A DNA stretch of 64,000 bases from Chondrus crispus (taxonomy: Eukaryota > Rhodophyta > Florideophyceae > Gigartinales > Gigartinaceae), in NCBI RefSeq assembly GCF_000350225.1, contig NW_005178528.1, positions 1 through 64,000 of the forward strand. Reading direction: 5' to 3'. Every line of letters starts with the position of its first letter. The stretch's first letter is position 1. Below are positions 33,135-44,472 of the stretch, piece by piece. Below the pieces are notes generated by a model. That model was not told the DNA's origin. It saw nothing but the letters and a program-made list of their open reading frames with translations, and did no database searches. The position numbers were made by a program, and so were the translations under genes.

Positions 33135-34956
33135 CTCGATATCTTCTGACGACGAAAATCGAGGAACTCCTCTCTCCTCACCTTCACCCCATCTGGTCTA
33201 ACTACCCACTGAAGGACTTCTACGTCCAATCTCCTTTCGTCCATGAGTTTATCCAACGCCACGCATTCTCCTTGCTTGATGAATCTGTCCGCAGGGTTGT
33301 CTGCACTGCGTACCCACCCTATGTCGCTGATTTCTCGTGCGCTGTACGCCTGTCTTTTACCCTCAAGGTCTCTCATCAAGTGTCGCTCTGTCGTCATTGA
33401 GTTCTTGATTATGACCTTGAATACACTATCTGAATCGGTGTACATAAACAAGGGGATTTTGCGAGTCAACGTATGCTCTAAATCGTGCTTGAGGGTATAT
33501 CCATAATCGAATACGTCCACGAAACCGAAAACCTCTCCACCCATAGTTGACCTTGCGACGCGTTTTGAATTGTAACTAGCGTAATGTATTATGTTGGCCC
33601 TCCCAACATCGTCGCAGAGGAGCGCGATGAATCCAAGCTGAGATATTTTCTCCTCTGCGTTGGCGAATGAGGAGTCTGAAAACCCCTTGACCTTCACAGT
33701 ATCTATATCCAGCTTGCCCTGCGTCAACCCCCGCCTCGGTGCTTGTTTCACGTATCGGATGAGTAAATTAAGTTCCTTGACATGGCGGCGTTCCCATTTT
33801 GCCTCAGTGACTTGCGTGCACAGGTTGACGTCGGCACATATATCCGGTCGCCTATTTGTGAGCCATGCTAGTGCTTGCCGGCGTGAACGGTATTCTGAAA
33901 AAGTACAATCTGTAGACAAATCTTTCAACCCCCTCGTGTCTCGCTCTTGGTGCAGTACGTATCCGTCTTCGATCTGTTCAACTTGCATGCCTGCAAAAGT
34001 AAACCTCTCGTACTCCTTCGGTTTGCAGTCAAACCTCTGTTCCGTTATCTTTGCGTCCTCTTCGAAATTGGGATTGCCAGCACACAGTGTATCGTCCACG
34101 TACGTTCCAATTACACTGGTCAGTTTCCCGTGCACTACCTTATAAAACCAGGATAGGTCCCCCGTTGTCAATGTCATACTCATATCCTCTCGCAGATGGC
34201 TGAAAAATGTCTCATGCCAACAGTCTCCGCTCTCTGATAGGCCGTACAATGGCTTTGAAAGTTTGAGGTGCTGATTAGAGTTCAAACGCCACTCTTTCGA
34301 CGGTCTAACATAAATATCGCGCATGAGTTTTCGTGCTGACTGAAGGTGAGCTTCGGATACATCCTGTGTCCATAGACGGAAACCTGAGATGGTTGCCAGA
34401 GCAATCAGCGTTCAGATCGACCCCTTTTGGAGGGCAGTACTGTTATGAACCAATAAATGTTTTTCCACGTTTGTGTGGCCTAGGACGACGAACCTTGCTT
34501 TACACACTTCCTCGCCCGTGCCAACGTTCTTGATTGCCAAGACAAATCGGCCTCCCATGATATTCAGTTTCTCGTCCTGATTCAGCTCCTCTTCCTTGCA
34601 CCTATTTCAAATTTTCCTCGCTCTGCCAACCCCCTCATCTCTTTTTCGATCGCCTCGCGCATTGCTGGTGTCCTGGTCCTGGAGTCCGAACGGGCCAGGA
34701 CTTCAGTGATCATAGTTCCTGGCCGTGGTGAGCTCCGAAATTGGTCAAACGCATGGATCAGTCTTTCTATTTCGTGGTCGCCAGTCTCTATGGAATTTGG
34801 TACTACTTGGGGAATGTTGAAATGTTTAGGTGTCCCTTCCCAGTCCACAGGGATTTCTTTTGCACTAACCTTCACAATTTCCCAGGGTCCAGTCCAGTCG
34901 CCCTTCTTGGATGCTCCGGTGCCGTTGTGACGGTAGACATACAACTTGTCACCGGG
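33135..34956 (-). pseudogene. Copia B RT and RNase H
   Basis: The minus-strand reading 34324-33113 gives RT C-terminal motifs (KLSKPLYGLSESGDCWHETF; VIGTYVDDTLCAGN, holding the YVDD active site) and a copia RNase H (GFSDSSFANAEE; FMYTDSDSVFKVI; VRSADNPADRFIK). Upstream, 34944-34582 reads a linker (GDWTGPWEIVKVSAKEIPV) usual between integrase and RT. It is a fossil with few interruptions in the RT/RNase H part. Confidence 0.85.
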
Positions 34957-34961
34957 CCGGA

Positions 34962-35437
34962 TGTGATATAGTGGGTTTTGGACACTTGGAACTCTAGGAG
35001 TAACTCCTTGGCGAGCTGTAAATTGGCAGAATATGGAACGATTCCTGTTGGCTAATTTAGTTGACAGGGCAGCTGGTCTCTGTAATAGTAATTAATATTA
35101 GATGATTTAGTGTAATTAATGTAAGGGGGCCTTGTACAGTAGTAGAAGAGTGGGGTGGCTAGGGTTTTTATACCTATAAGAGGTACCTCCTACGCCGAGC
35201 CTCCACCTCGCAAAGGCAAGCACCTTCGGCCCCAACTTTAGGCTTCCAACTCACCGACTCCGCCGCAGCCCTTATCATCCCTGCCCGGATAACCGTCCGG
35301 CCAGTGCGCCTACACATTACTAGTGTTTCCGTTTTCGGTTCGACTGAACACCCCTTTTTGGGTTATTATCCCGCTCTACCACTGTTACCAGGACCCCGCT
35401 CTACGGTTACGTTCAGACGTGAACTTGCTGTACGACA
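34962..35437 (+). repeat. Solo LTR, left copy
   Basis: The 476-bp solo LTR starts TGTGATATAG and ends CTGTACGACA. Its left flank is CCGGA (34957-34961) and its right flank CGGAG (35438-35442), which do not match each other. Each matches a flank of the inverted copy at 37256-37731 instead. A TATA-like TTTTTATACC lies near 35165. The two copies differ at about six sites, near 99% identity. Confidence 0.9.
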
Positions 35438-35442
35438 CGGAG

Positions 35443-37250
35443 AACAGATCGAACAGCAATGCAAGTGGAGGTAGCCGAATAATACTGGCATGCTTCAATT
35501 GTGGGAAAGTTGATTGCCGTGTGAAGTCAGGTAAGGAGCCCTTAAAACTACAAAGAGTCGCAGAAAACTGCGCCAAGTTTAGAGACACCAAAAGCTCAAT
35601 TCACTTCACCGAGGCATTCTATGCTGTCGCCGAAGTCTTGGTAACAGCAGGAAAGGACGCAAATCTCGACGTAGATGATGACTCTGCCAACTCGGAGAGC
35701 GACAGTGGGGGAGAAATTACCCCATCGAGGCCCCAGCGCGTCGGCTTCGTCGACGAAGCAGCTTCGGCGATGCTGTTCCTCGACGAAACGGCATCAACAC
35801 AGATGAAAGCTGCGGAATCCAGATGGCCTATAGACAGCGAGGAGTATTTTTGCTGAGGCGTTTAACAGGCCGACAAACCTCACTACGAAGGCCAAAGAAA
35901 TCTCCCGACGACAAGCTACTCCAGCCCGCATTCAAATTAGCACGCCGCCGCATGTGTCGAAGAAGATTCGTAAAAAGCTTTGCCGAAGGAACGTACTCCA
36001 CGTCAACTACACGAACCCGAGGGGATTCACGCGGGATAGCTTCCGGTACTTCGAAGGCAGATGCCTAGATAGCAGTGCATCTCGCACCGTTGTGGGACGT
36101 AATCAGGCGAAGGCATGTTGTAAGTCGACCGGAAGGCCCTACAAAATTATATCCATCGAGGAACCGGTTCGTGTTTGGTTCTGGAGCGCAACATAGCTTA
36201 GGAACCCTCGAGTTCCGAATACCTCTTCCCAACGGGACATATCTTCCGTTAAGGGTCGACGTCGTCGATGCCGACATACCGCTGCTGGGCGAGCTAGATG
36301 TTATGGACCGAGATGAGATAGTACCGGACAACATGAAAATGCCCTCGTTGGACGTCGCGACAAGTGGAAGTTACCAATCAGCCGCAAGCACGGGCACATG
36401 TTCGTAGAGTGTGGAGAGCAGGACATTTGTTAGACCAAAGCAGAGCTACAGAAGCTCCATCTGTATTTCTTCTATCCGAGCGTTACAAAACTGTCTAATC
36501 TCCTCAAACGTGCACGACCGGAAGAATTGAATGCCGAAACGAGGAAAGTGCTGCGAGAAATCGCAGACGCCTGCACGAACTGTCACGAACATCGAGACCG
36601 GCCGTATCGATTCCGAGTGTCAATGCCGGCAGATAAGGTCAGGTTCGACCATGAGGTAGCCATTGATTTAATGTGGTTGAAGGGGAACGTCTTGCTGCAT
36701 ATAGTGTATACGCAGACATACTACCAGAATGCCGTGTTATTGAAGGGAGAGTCAGCTCAGGATGTTTGGAACGCATTTATCGAGGGGTGGGCATCCGTCT
36801 ACATAGGTTATCCAAATCGGATCAAGGCTGATAGTGGTTCGGTTTTTACATCGAACTTCTGGAAGAGCGTGACAATGCTCCACGGAATAGACGTCGATAT
36901 CTCAGGTGTAGAGAGTCATAACTCTGTAGGAATTGGAGAGAGGTACCATGATCCGTTACGCCAAGTGTTCGACAAGATCGTGGCAGACCATCCCAATCTC
37001 GATCCCGAAATCGTGCTTGGCTTAGCAGTAAAGGCGATAAACGATACAATGGGTCCTGAAGGCGATGTGCCTTCGTTGTTAGTATACGGGTCTCTCCCAA
37101 CATTCCCGGCAGCAAACATGAGAACACCTGAACAGAAGACAAGAACGGAAGCACTTCAGGCTGCACTCAAGGAGACGGCCTCGATTACTTGCGAACTCCG
37201 AATCGAACAGACACTGCGATCGCGTCTACCGCCAGCAACAAAGTACAGCA
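35443..37250 (+). pseudogene. Inverted segment of copia B: zinc knuckle, protease, integrase
   Basis: The plus-strand reading holds a knuckle-like CFNCGKVDC (about 35490), a protease-like part (GTYLPLRVDVVDADIPLLGE near 36235) and an integrase core: AIDLMWLKGN, then KADSGSVFTSNFW, then GIGERYHDPLRQVF, giving D, D and E. Its direction is opposite to the Gag and RT that flank it, although these are the parts copia elements normally carry between them. It is a fossil with several interruptions. Confidence 0.75.
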
Positions 37251-37255
37251 TCTGG

Positions 37256-37731
37256 TTTCGTACAGCAAGTTCACGTCTGAACGTAACCGTAGAGCGGGGT
37301 CCTGGTAGCAGTGGTAGAGCGGGATAATAACCCAAAAAGGGGTGTTCAATCGAACCGAAAACGGAAACACTAGTAATGTGTAGGCGCACTGGCCGGACGG
37401 TTATCCGGGCAGGGATGATAAGGGCTGCGGCGGAGTCGGTGAGTTGGAAGCCTAAAGTTGGGGCCGAAGGTGCTTGCCTTTGCGAGGTGGAGGCTCGGCG
37501 TAGGAGGTACCTCTTATAGGTATAAAAACCCTAGCCACCCCACTCTTCTACTACTGCACAAGGCCCCCTTACATTAATTACACTAAATCATCTAATATTA
37601 ATTACTATTACATAGACCAGCTGCCCTGTCAACTAAATTAGCCAACAGGAATCGTTCCATATTCTGCCAATTTACAGCTCGCCAAGGAGTTACTCCTAGA
37701 GTTCCAAGTGTCTAAAACCCACTATATCACA
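37256..37731 (-). repeat. Solo LTR, right copy (inverted)
   Basis: The 476-bp inverted copy of 34962-35437. Read on its own strand, its upstream flank is CGGAG (plus-strand CTCCG, 37732-37736) and its downstream flank CCAGA (plus-strand TCTGG, 37251-37255). These match the inner flank and the outer flank of the left copy, respectively. Confidence 0.9.
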
Positions 37732-37736
37732 CTCCG

Positions 37737-39002
37737 GAGCACGCCCAAACTTAGACGGTCCTGCATAATTCACCTCTTTCCACCTTGAAGATCTAAACTT
37801 ACTGGACCTGCTCGAAATAGTCTGTTCGTGTGCGTTAGCGTAGAAGTTGGACCACTTGGCTTGGAATTTTTCCAGAAACGTTCGGTAATGAATATACGAG
37901 AGCTTCATGATGTCATGGTTCGCAGATACTAACAAGGCCCACTGCTTCGCCTTTACTGCACTTTCGAGGAACATTCGTTTCGAAAAATCGGATCGCAACT
38001 GTGGGTGCGCCATCGGTGATAGTCTCTCTATGTCTTTGGTGAGTTCTTTTAAAGCCTCGCGCTCTGTCTTTTCTCTACTTTCGTAGTCTGTAATTGAAAC
38101 TGATTTCAGTATCTCAGTGTCTGCATCTATTTTTGCCCCTGCGGAGTATGCTTCGTTTGGCATGGAGATAGCAGTTCCCCAGTTTGCTTGACGGCCATTA
38201 TCTGGCTATAATAGAAGTCTAAGGCCTCTTCACGCAGAGCATGACGCAAGAATTGGACTTTATCGCCTGCTCTCACCTCAGCTTCCACGCAGACCTGCTG
38301 GATCGTGGCCAAGAAGGGGGCCCCGCTTTCGTCTAACGCCCCTGAAAATTTATCAGAACTATGAGGGTAGTTTGCTGCGAATACCTTCGAGAGTTTGGCT
38401 TTCTGACTCTCATAATGTAGTGGTGCGTTGTGGGGTGGAGTTCTGTTCGGGGATTCATTCAGCGCCGAAACTATAAAAGGAGATTTGTTGACGTTTGGAG
38501 ACGCCTGTGGTGAGAGTATGACATCTTCTCCACGCTTGGCCGCGTCGTAGATGCTCAAGGCTCTTCTGCATTCTTGTTCATTGATGTCAAAAAATTGTGT
38601 TGCGATGATACGTCGAGGAATGAATCCCCCCGAAGTCGCCGTCTGATATATTAGAACTCCGCGTGATTATAGGAATCTGCGAAGGCGCTTGCATATCTCC
38701 GGATTTATGACGATGTCAGGGTAAGCGAAGCCAAGGGGCGTGAGCTCCTCTTGTATAGCCTTCTTCGGGAATTCGTCACGAAGAGTCGGGTCGGCTTCAT
38801 ATCTCGAGAACAGATTGCGGATGCCAGTCTGACGTCCATTTGATAGTGTAATTCCCCGCCACATCGATGATTGTACATCTGTGGGTGGTTTCTCAGATTG
38901 TGCGGTGCGGTGAGGCTGAACGCTTTGTCCGTTGTTGGTCCTTGTAGGCGGGTGAGGGATTCGAGTCTGCCGATTCCGAGGGTTGGGTTCCGTCATGGTC
39001 AA
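37737..39002 (-). pseudogene. Copia B Gag
   Basis: The minus-strand reading begins MTMTEPNPRNRQTRIPHPPT just inside the 5' LTR and continues through helical Gag-like sequence (YPHSSDKFSGALDESGAPFL; TYRTFLEKFQAKWSNFYANA-type). It stops at the right solo LTR, before any zinc knuckle. It is a fossil with a few interruptions. Confidence 0.7.
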
Positions 39003-39036
39003 CGCACGATTGGTACCTTAATTCGCGAATGTCGGT

Positions 39037-39388
39037 AAAATCAGTTGCGCCAGGTCCCTGGATGGGATTGCTCTCAAGAGCGGCGCTTCGTAGAACGTAT
39101 GGGCCCGTCGCACCGGCGAGGGGGATCGAGTTGCAAGCAAGACAACTTTATTGAGGATACTCTGATATGTTGTGCCTTCACTCCACGTACTCCATCTATT
39201 TCCTTCTTCCTTTTTATCAAACTTTGTCTACCCCGTCGGTCTCTTCAAGGCCGTCGGAATTAAGAGAAGACCCTTGAACTTTCGTTCGAGCCTCTGCATT
39301 TTAAAGTAGTTGCACTATGTCGTTCGGACTGACCGATGCGTAGTGGTGCGCTGACTCACTGGGTTGTCATACTTTGACATTTTCCACA
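39037..39388 (-). repeat. 5' LTR of copia B
   Basis: The 352-bp partner of 32783-33134 in the same orientation. On the coding strand it begins TGTGGAAAATG at 39388. Confidence 0.85.
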
Positions 39389-40157
39389 TCACGTTTGGCT
39401 ACGCAGATTCGTGGTTTGTGCGACGCACTACTACACGTGGCCGTGGCTAAATGATTTCGAGAGTTGAGGCGATATTGCTCTGGAAACGTGTTTGCGTACC
39501 TTTAAATGAAGAGAACGCGGTGTAGGCTGCGGTTTGACCAGACAGGCTTCTGCTCGGTATGCGAAGGTTGCTGGTAAAGTCGAATAACTGGCGTGTATGA
39601 GATTTCAGCACTGCGAATACAAGTGTGACGGAGAGGGTACTGCAGCACACTACGTCCATACTTGACGATCTCGCTCGTGAGATCGCGACTCGCAATGGGA
39701 CATCATACCAAGGGTACGGTATGGAACTGCCAAGTCCCGTCTCTCCCAGCGCCTTAGTTACACGAAATGGTCCAGCGTAGCTTCGGCTACCGTCGCCCGT
39801 ATGCCGTATCACGGCTCGGCACTACAGTATCATGTCCCACTCAAATGTGATTCTTTAAAGCCCGTCCTGTGGTATAGCATATGTTCCCCCTGAAAGTTAG
39901 ATAAATTCAACGTCAAAAAAGTTTCTTGTCTGCGAGTGTGCTACTACCCTATAGGCTCCAGCAATTCACAGAATGAACTAGCAACAACAGTAATCTGCAT
40001 TGCAGGCAACTAAAGACACAAATATTGACAAAAGAGTTCCGGAAAATCGTTTATGATTCGGTACAGTATGAGGGTCGTTCTTGGAGTTTTTGCAGTCTGG
40101 TAATTTGGAAATTTGGAAACTGGTCATACGCCATATACCCAATAAGCGCCTGCTACG
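39389..40157. other. Flank of copia B with a faint retroelement remnant
   Basis: A minus-strand frame at 39812-39447 contains RSYAGPFRVTKALGETG, which recalls the C-terminal tail of gypsy integrases. The rest of the frame is not recognisable. It is a possible fossil fragment of an older retroelement. Nothing is seen in 39813-40157. Confidence 0.3.
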
Positions 40158-40715
40158 TTGCCACGTGTGTTTCCACTTTTCTATCATCTGTTTTCGTGTA
40201 GGGGAAATCTGGAATTCCCCTACATGAAAACGGATGAAACTGCCATTGCAGTCCCGCCAAATAAGAAAGTCAACAATGCTTGTTATCAACCAATCTGCCC
40301 GGCTCCTCCCGTTCCCTCTCTACCCAGCCCCGTTCCCTCCCTCACCAGTCCCGTTCCCTCCCTCACTAGTCCCGTACCCTTCCTCCCCAGTCCGGTTCCC
40401 TCTCTACCTAGACACGTTCCCTCCCTCCCCAGTCCCGTTTCCTTCCTCCCGCCGCCCCTTCCCTCTCGAGACAGCTCCCGCTCTCGTGCGTTCTTCCAGC
40501 CATCGTTTGCGGCCAAGACGACGCCAACTCCAACTTCTCCCACCATCACGCCGCACACAGTGCCTTCTGCATCGCTGCCTTCGATCTCGGCACGCCACCG
40601 CCTGAAAACTCCGCCACTCCCACACCCTTCCTCGCCGGCGCCTCCAACTCTGTCTCCCACCCTTCCCCTCGTTCGCCCGTCGCCGCCCTCAAACGCATCT
40701 TGCCCCCTTTATTAG
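40158..40715 (+). CDS. Proline-rich repeat reading frame, doubtful
   Basis: The 185-codon frame's middle (about 40310-40450) is a degenerate 21-bp minisatellite encoding a seven-residue Ser-Pro-Val-Pro-Ser-Leu-Pro unit about six times. The rest is also Pro/Ser-rich. Neighbouring frames are open too (40234-40605 plus, 40660-40286 minus), as expected in a C-rich repeat, so translation is doubtful. If real it would be an extensin-like or disordered protein. No signal peptide is evident. Confidence 0.25.
   Translation: MPRVFPLFYHLFSCRGNLEFPYMKTDETAIAVPPNKKVNNACYQPICPAPPVPSLPSPVPSLTSPVPSLTSPVPFLPSPVPSLPRHVPSLPSPVSFLPPPLPSRDSSRSRAFFQPSFAAKTTPTPTSPTITPHTVPSASLPSISARHRLKTPPLPHPSSPAPPTLSPTLPLVRPSPPSNASCPLY
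40184..40237. repeat. Inverted repeat with 23-base arms
   Basis: Arms at 40184-40206 and 40215-40237 (TCATCTGTTTTCGTGTAGGG... and its complement) carry two mismatches around an 8-base loop. Confidence 0.9.
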
Positions 40716-41425
40716 ACCCGTCCCGCGCCGAGCGATACGTGTTTCGTAAAAGCACACAAATGCCAAGCAGAGATGAAATAAGCGATTCGGAAGGACGACC
40801 AGCTACAGAACAAAAATGCAGAGTTATTAATTCTTCAAGCGTGACTCCCGGGGCCGTAGTTTTCGCAGATGACGAAGAGATATTTTTTCCGGAGAAGCCT
40901 TCGTCTGTACGGGTGGCAATCCCTCAGGACGTGGCAGAGGCAATTAATTTAATAAGATTGTCTTTGATAGATAATGTAAGCTGCAAAAAGATCCTGAGGG
41001 CAATTAAAGTTTGTGAACTTTCAAATGCCAGACTATCATGTAAATGGAAAGCCATCGCTTTTAAAATGGTTCAATGAGGATTTTGTATTAATACGGCCTT
41101 GGAATTGGCCGACCACAGCGAGAAAAATGTTCTCTCCCCGGCTGCTGTAGCCCTTTCCCAGGTCCCTCAAACCACCGTAAAGGTGGAGAAGGAATCTCGC
41201 GGATCGGAGGGACTCAACTGGAGTCGTGGAGACATTCCAGTTTTGGAAGATGGAAACGTTTTGTTGGGTATACCTCTGCTGAGAGATTATCAAGAGCAAC
41301 AAGACGGGACGCGCGAGACGGAACCCGACTTCGACCCGAGCGAGTTTGGTCGTCTTCTACATGTTTTAAATAATACACGTATGACTAGGACACGCTCTTT
41401 GCTGATGGAGCCGAGAATCAGATAG
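40700..41425 (+). CDS. Hypothetical protein in two frames
   Basis: Two adjoining plus-strand frames have protein-like, non-repetitive composition. The first is 40700-41077 (LDPSRAERYVFRKSTQMPSR to FADDEEIFFPEKPSSVRVAI). The second is 41099-41425 (EGLNWSRGDIPVLEDGNVLL, then GIPLLRDYQEQQ). They may be exons of one acidic protein split by a short intron or a frame change near 41080. No domain is recognised. The nearest mobile element is the Harbinger transposase at 42.5 kb, and such elements have a second protein, but no Myb/SANT pattern is visible here. Confidence 0.35.
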
Positions 41426-41429
41426 GAGT

Positions 41430-42478
41430 CGGGAGGAAGCGGTGAGCGAGGGTAGCGAGAGGTCAGGGGCATGCGACTGTCTCTCTGTCGAAGCGAGATG
41501 CGGAGCAGAGGGGTAAGTAGGGGAGAGAGGGATGATAGTGAAATAGAGGGGATTTCGGAACGTCTGCTCAGAGCGGTGAAGAAGCGAAAGTTCGGAGCGC
41601 AGGCAGCGAGCGGAGGCGGATGACAAGTGGGGGAATTGAGACATGCACTCAAGTGTTGATAGAACAACAGGACGGGAGTGACTTGGTGGATGGGACGGGC
41701 AACGAAAACGAGAGTCCTAAACAGCAGAGATTATCGCAAGGGGAGGAGGAAAAGAGATGGGGTTAGGGGGCGAAGGAGGCATTAGAGATTCCCCCCTAAT
41801 TTATCCCCACCCCCACCGCTTGTTGTTGCGGTTGTACTGGATTTTTGTGCTCGTTGTGAATGTGTGAGTGTTACTCTTGTTGATGTGGTGGTGCGCAGGA
41901 GAATATTTTGTTTACATATGTGTGTGCGGCCGTAGGGCGGGCAGGGTCCGGTAGTGGCGCGGGGGCGGAGAGATGAGGAAGTAGAAGGATGGCACGAATG
42001 GCTATTCGCCTAAATATTCTCAGTGGGAGGTGCAACGCTGCATGCGACTGTCTCTCCATGCGATGCCTCTTCTGATCACTTCACAAGCCCGCCCTGTATT
42101 CTCCCCATTACCTTCAGCATCGTCGAAGCACACAGGGCTTCTACCATCGCTGAAAACCGGCGTCAGGTTCCACGTTCAACAAAGGAGCTACCGTCTCCTT
42201 GGGGGTCGTATGAGACCAAGTCGACGTAACATATCTGCAACTTTGTCCCTCTCTTCTGTATTTTCCCTTACGCGAACCCGCCCTCTTTGCATTGCTTGCT
42301 CCATGTGCAAATTATTTTGCGTATGCACAAAGGCGTTCCTCGTACATCGTCCTCGTGTGCTGTATCCAGAGTCTCGAAATAGTTTGATCATCGCTTTTAA
42401 GTAAATAGTTATGAATTTTTGCAGCAAACAACAACATTGAGAGTGCTGCAAGACGCCGAGACAGAAACGAAGAGGTGA
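41430..42478. other. Low-complexity intergenic region
   Basis: Purine-rich sequence (GAGAG, GGGAG runs) with no credible gene. CATGCGACTGTCTCTC occurs at about 41470 and 42040. The overlapping frames at 42023-42404 and 42451-42188 have no recognisable domain. Confidence 0.4.
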
Positions 42479-43317
42479 CTAAAAAACGCCGAAGCGAGAA
42501 ATCGACATTCCAAAGGCTTGCTCAACAGTGATGCGACAAGACGACAAATAAAACTTAGACGCGTCCTGTCTCTGGGACAGGTCAAATCTACTTTTTAGTG
42601 TCAACAAGTGCTGACTATTGGCATATGCCTCATCGGACGGAATGCGTGCCCATGAACGCTGACCTTTCTGTTTCACTACCGAATGCAATAGCGTGGCTTG
42701 AAATGCCGTCGAATCATGAGTGCTACCTGCATGGCGGGCAGCAACAAACACAAATCTGTAGTCAGCCGCAACAGCGGTTTGCACACACAAATCGTAGAAC
42801 CGTTTTCGATTGAAGTACTTGCATGGTTCTGGGGTGTCGTGTAACGTAGGTTTCCGTATGTTTATAGCAATGCCATCAATTGCAGCGATGATCCCTTCTA
42901 GGGACGCATTGCGCAAACTTTGGAATTGCTGCACTGTTGTTTGGCAACCTGTGTTTGATGTTGGAAATTCTATGGGTGCAGGCGCTTTGTTGAGGGTTTG
43001 TAATGTTTCATGAAATAACGCGTATGTGGTGGACGTTGCCACACAATAAGACCAACCAGTATCTAAATAGCTAACCCCTGCTAAATTTGCATTGTGATGC
43101 AAAGCATAGGTTCAACGCCTTTCGTTGAGTTTGTGGAATTTCGTCGAATTTGAGACCTCTCAATCACCGGCCGCAACTTCTTGCGAACGTCTTGAAATCG
43201 TACCGGAGAGAGGCGATAAAGTTTTGTAAATCGGTCTTCACCAAGCAACGCCAGATGTTTTTTAGACGGAAAGTTTCTCTTATCGCTGTGATCGTCCGTC
43301 GAGGAGGAACACGGCAA
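42479..43317 (-). pseudogene. PIF/Harbinger-type transposase
   Basis: The N-terminal piece (43317-43081) has FTKLYRLSPVRFQDVRKKLRP, the helical region before the catalytic domain. A frame change at about 43080-43100 leads into the DDE_Tnp_4-like catalytic part: ASLEGIIAAIDGIAINIRKP (first Asp), YFNRKRFYDLCVQTAVAADY, AGSTHDSTAF, IPSDEAYANSQHLL (second Asp) and LSSCRITVEQAFGMSISRFG (Glu). The reading stops at RFGVF, before the usual RWRPL-type end, so the C-terminal 40-60 residues are missing. It could have mobilised the TAA-flanked MITE at 3167, but no GAGC terminal repeat was found next to it. Confidence 0.8.
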
Positions 43318-44472
43318 CTAATTGACGCCTGTAAGATTGTTTAGAAAACTACTTGCAACGTCTCTCCGATTTTTCTATTTTTCTCGATTCGCAATACTCT
43401 GCAGAACGGGAGACGACGCGTTGTCACATAGGGGAGACGAGCAGCCATCTTTCTCTTAAATTGCAGGTGGCAGAGGGAACGATTTCAGGATGGAAACGAG
43501 CAGGCATCGGTATTTGCAATGGCGGTCGCAGAGGGAACGATGGAGTATGAGCACTCCTGGGGTGCACACCTAGTACTCGAGTGCAATATTATTGGTTGTC
43601 TGTGAAAAGTTTCTAAATGTTATAGACCGAACGGCGAGACGGAAATTGGAAATCGGTGCATTGCTGTCATATTTCTGATTTCCAAATTCCAGCTTCGAAA
43701 AACTCATACATTGACCCTGAGAGTCACGATGGAATGGAAATACAGTAAGAACAGAGCGCAGTACCGTTCGGTCCAGTACAGACCAGTGTACAGAAACTGT
43801 CGGAGAGCTTAAAACAGAGAGCCGCAGTTTAGTCGAGAGAATTAGCAGAGCTGCTCCGTACTGCACACTCCACGGTACAGCAGCAAAAGGGATCAACTAA
43901 TCATGGTGCAATAAGGTTGTCCGTAAAGTCACGAAAACTCGTGTTTCGGCGGCGTGTTTGCTCATATTGGGCGCTTCCTGAAACTATTTTTGTGGCACAG
44001 GAAGGTCAAATTTATGATTAATTTAATAAAAGCAATGATGTGGTTATTTTTGGGGCCAAAAAATGCTGGATTTTTGCCAGCAATGAACGGTGGTCCGTGC
44101 TTCATTGGTTCGCGAGCAGCAATCTTTTGCCAAATTTTAAACCGTTCTCATTCAGCACGGGGATGAGGGGCGTGTCTGGTTCCGGGCAGTGACTGAACCA
44201 GAATGTTTTGCTGGAGTGCCAGAGTTGTAACGGAAATGTTTTTTTGATACGTCGATGTAGCAAAGTGATGTGCTATTTCGCTGCCTAAAAACGCAGCGCT
44301 TGGCCGTGATATCTTTAACCTTCACGTGATTAAACCAGAATAAGCTCATGCTTTCCTGCGCTAGTACCAGATGCGTGCTTGGACCCTTTCACGTTTTCCC
44401 AATCCATCGAATCCTCTCTCCCCCTCCGTTTCCCTTTCCTTCCCGACTTTGCTCATCCTGTGTTCCTACTGA
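43318..44472. other. Intergenic; possible upstream exon or promoter of the next gene
   Basis: No recognisable coding sequence. The last 100 bases are strongly pyrimidine-rich (CTCTCTCCCCCTCCGTTTCC) and end TTCCTACTGAG at 44472, which looks like a 3' splice site. An upstream exon carrying the start codon of the following gene may lie in this region. Confidence 0.4.

Larger units (their letters stand above)
32783..39388 (-). mobile_element. Ty1/copia retrotransposon B with an inverted middle
   Basis: Direct LTRs of 352 bp lie at 32783-33134 and 39037-39388. Gag reads on the minus strand at 37.7-39.0 kb, and RT and RNase H read on the minus strand at 33.1-34.9 kb. The part between them (zinc knuckle, protease, integrase) reads on the plus strand at 35.44-37.25 kb and is bracketed by two inverted 476-bp solo LTRs of another family. 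No clear target duplication was found at the outer LTR ends. It is a fossil with several interruptions. Confidence 0.88.

Noticed and set aside
35443-37250. A separate retroelement bounded by inverted LTRs
   Set aside because: The target duplications pair across the two solo LTRs and the segment supplies exactly the parts missing from copia B, so inversion explains it better.
40158-40715. Confident extensin-like cell-wall protein
   Set aside because: It is a C-rich minisatellite open in several frames, and no signal peptide is seen.
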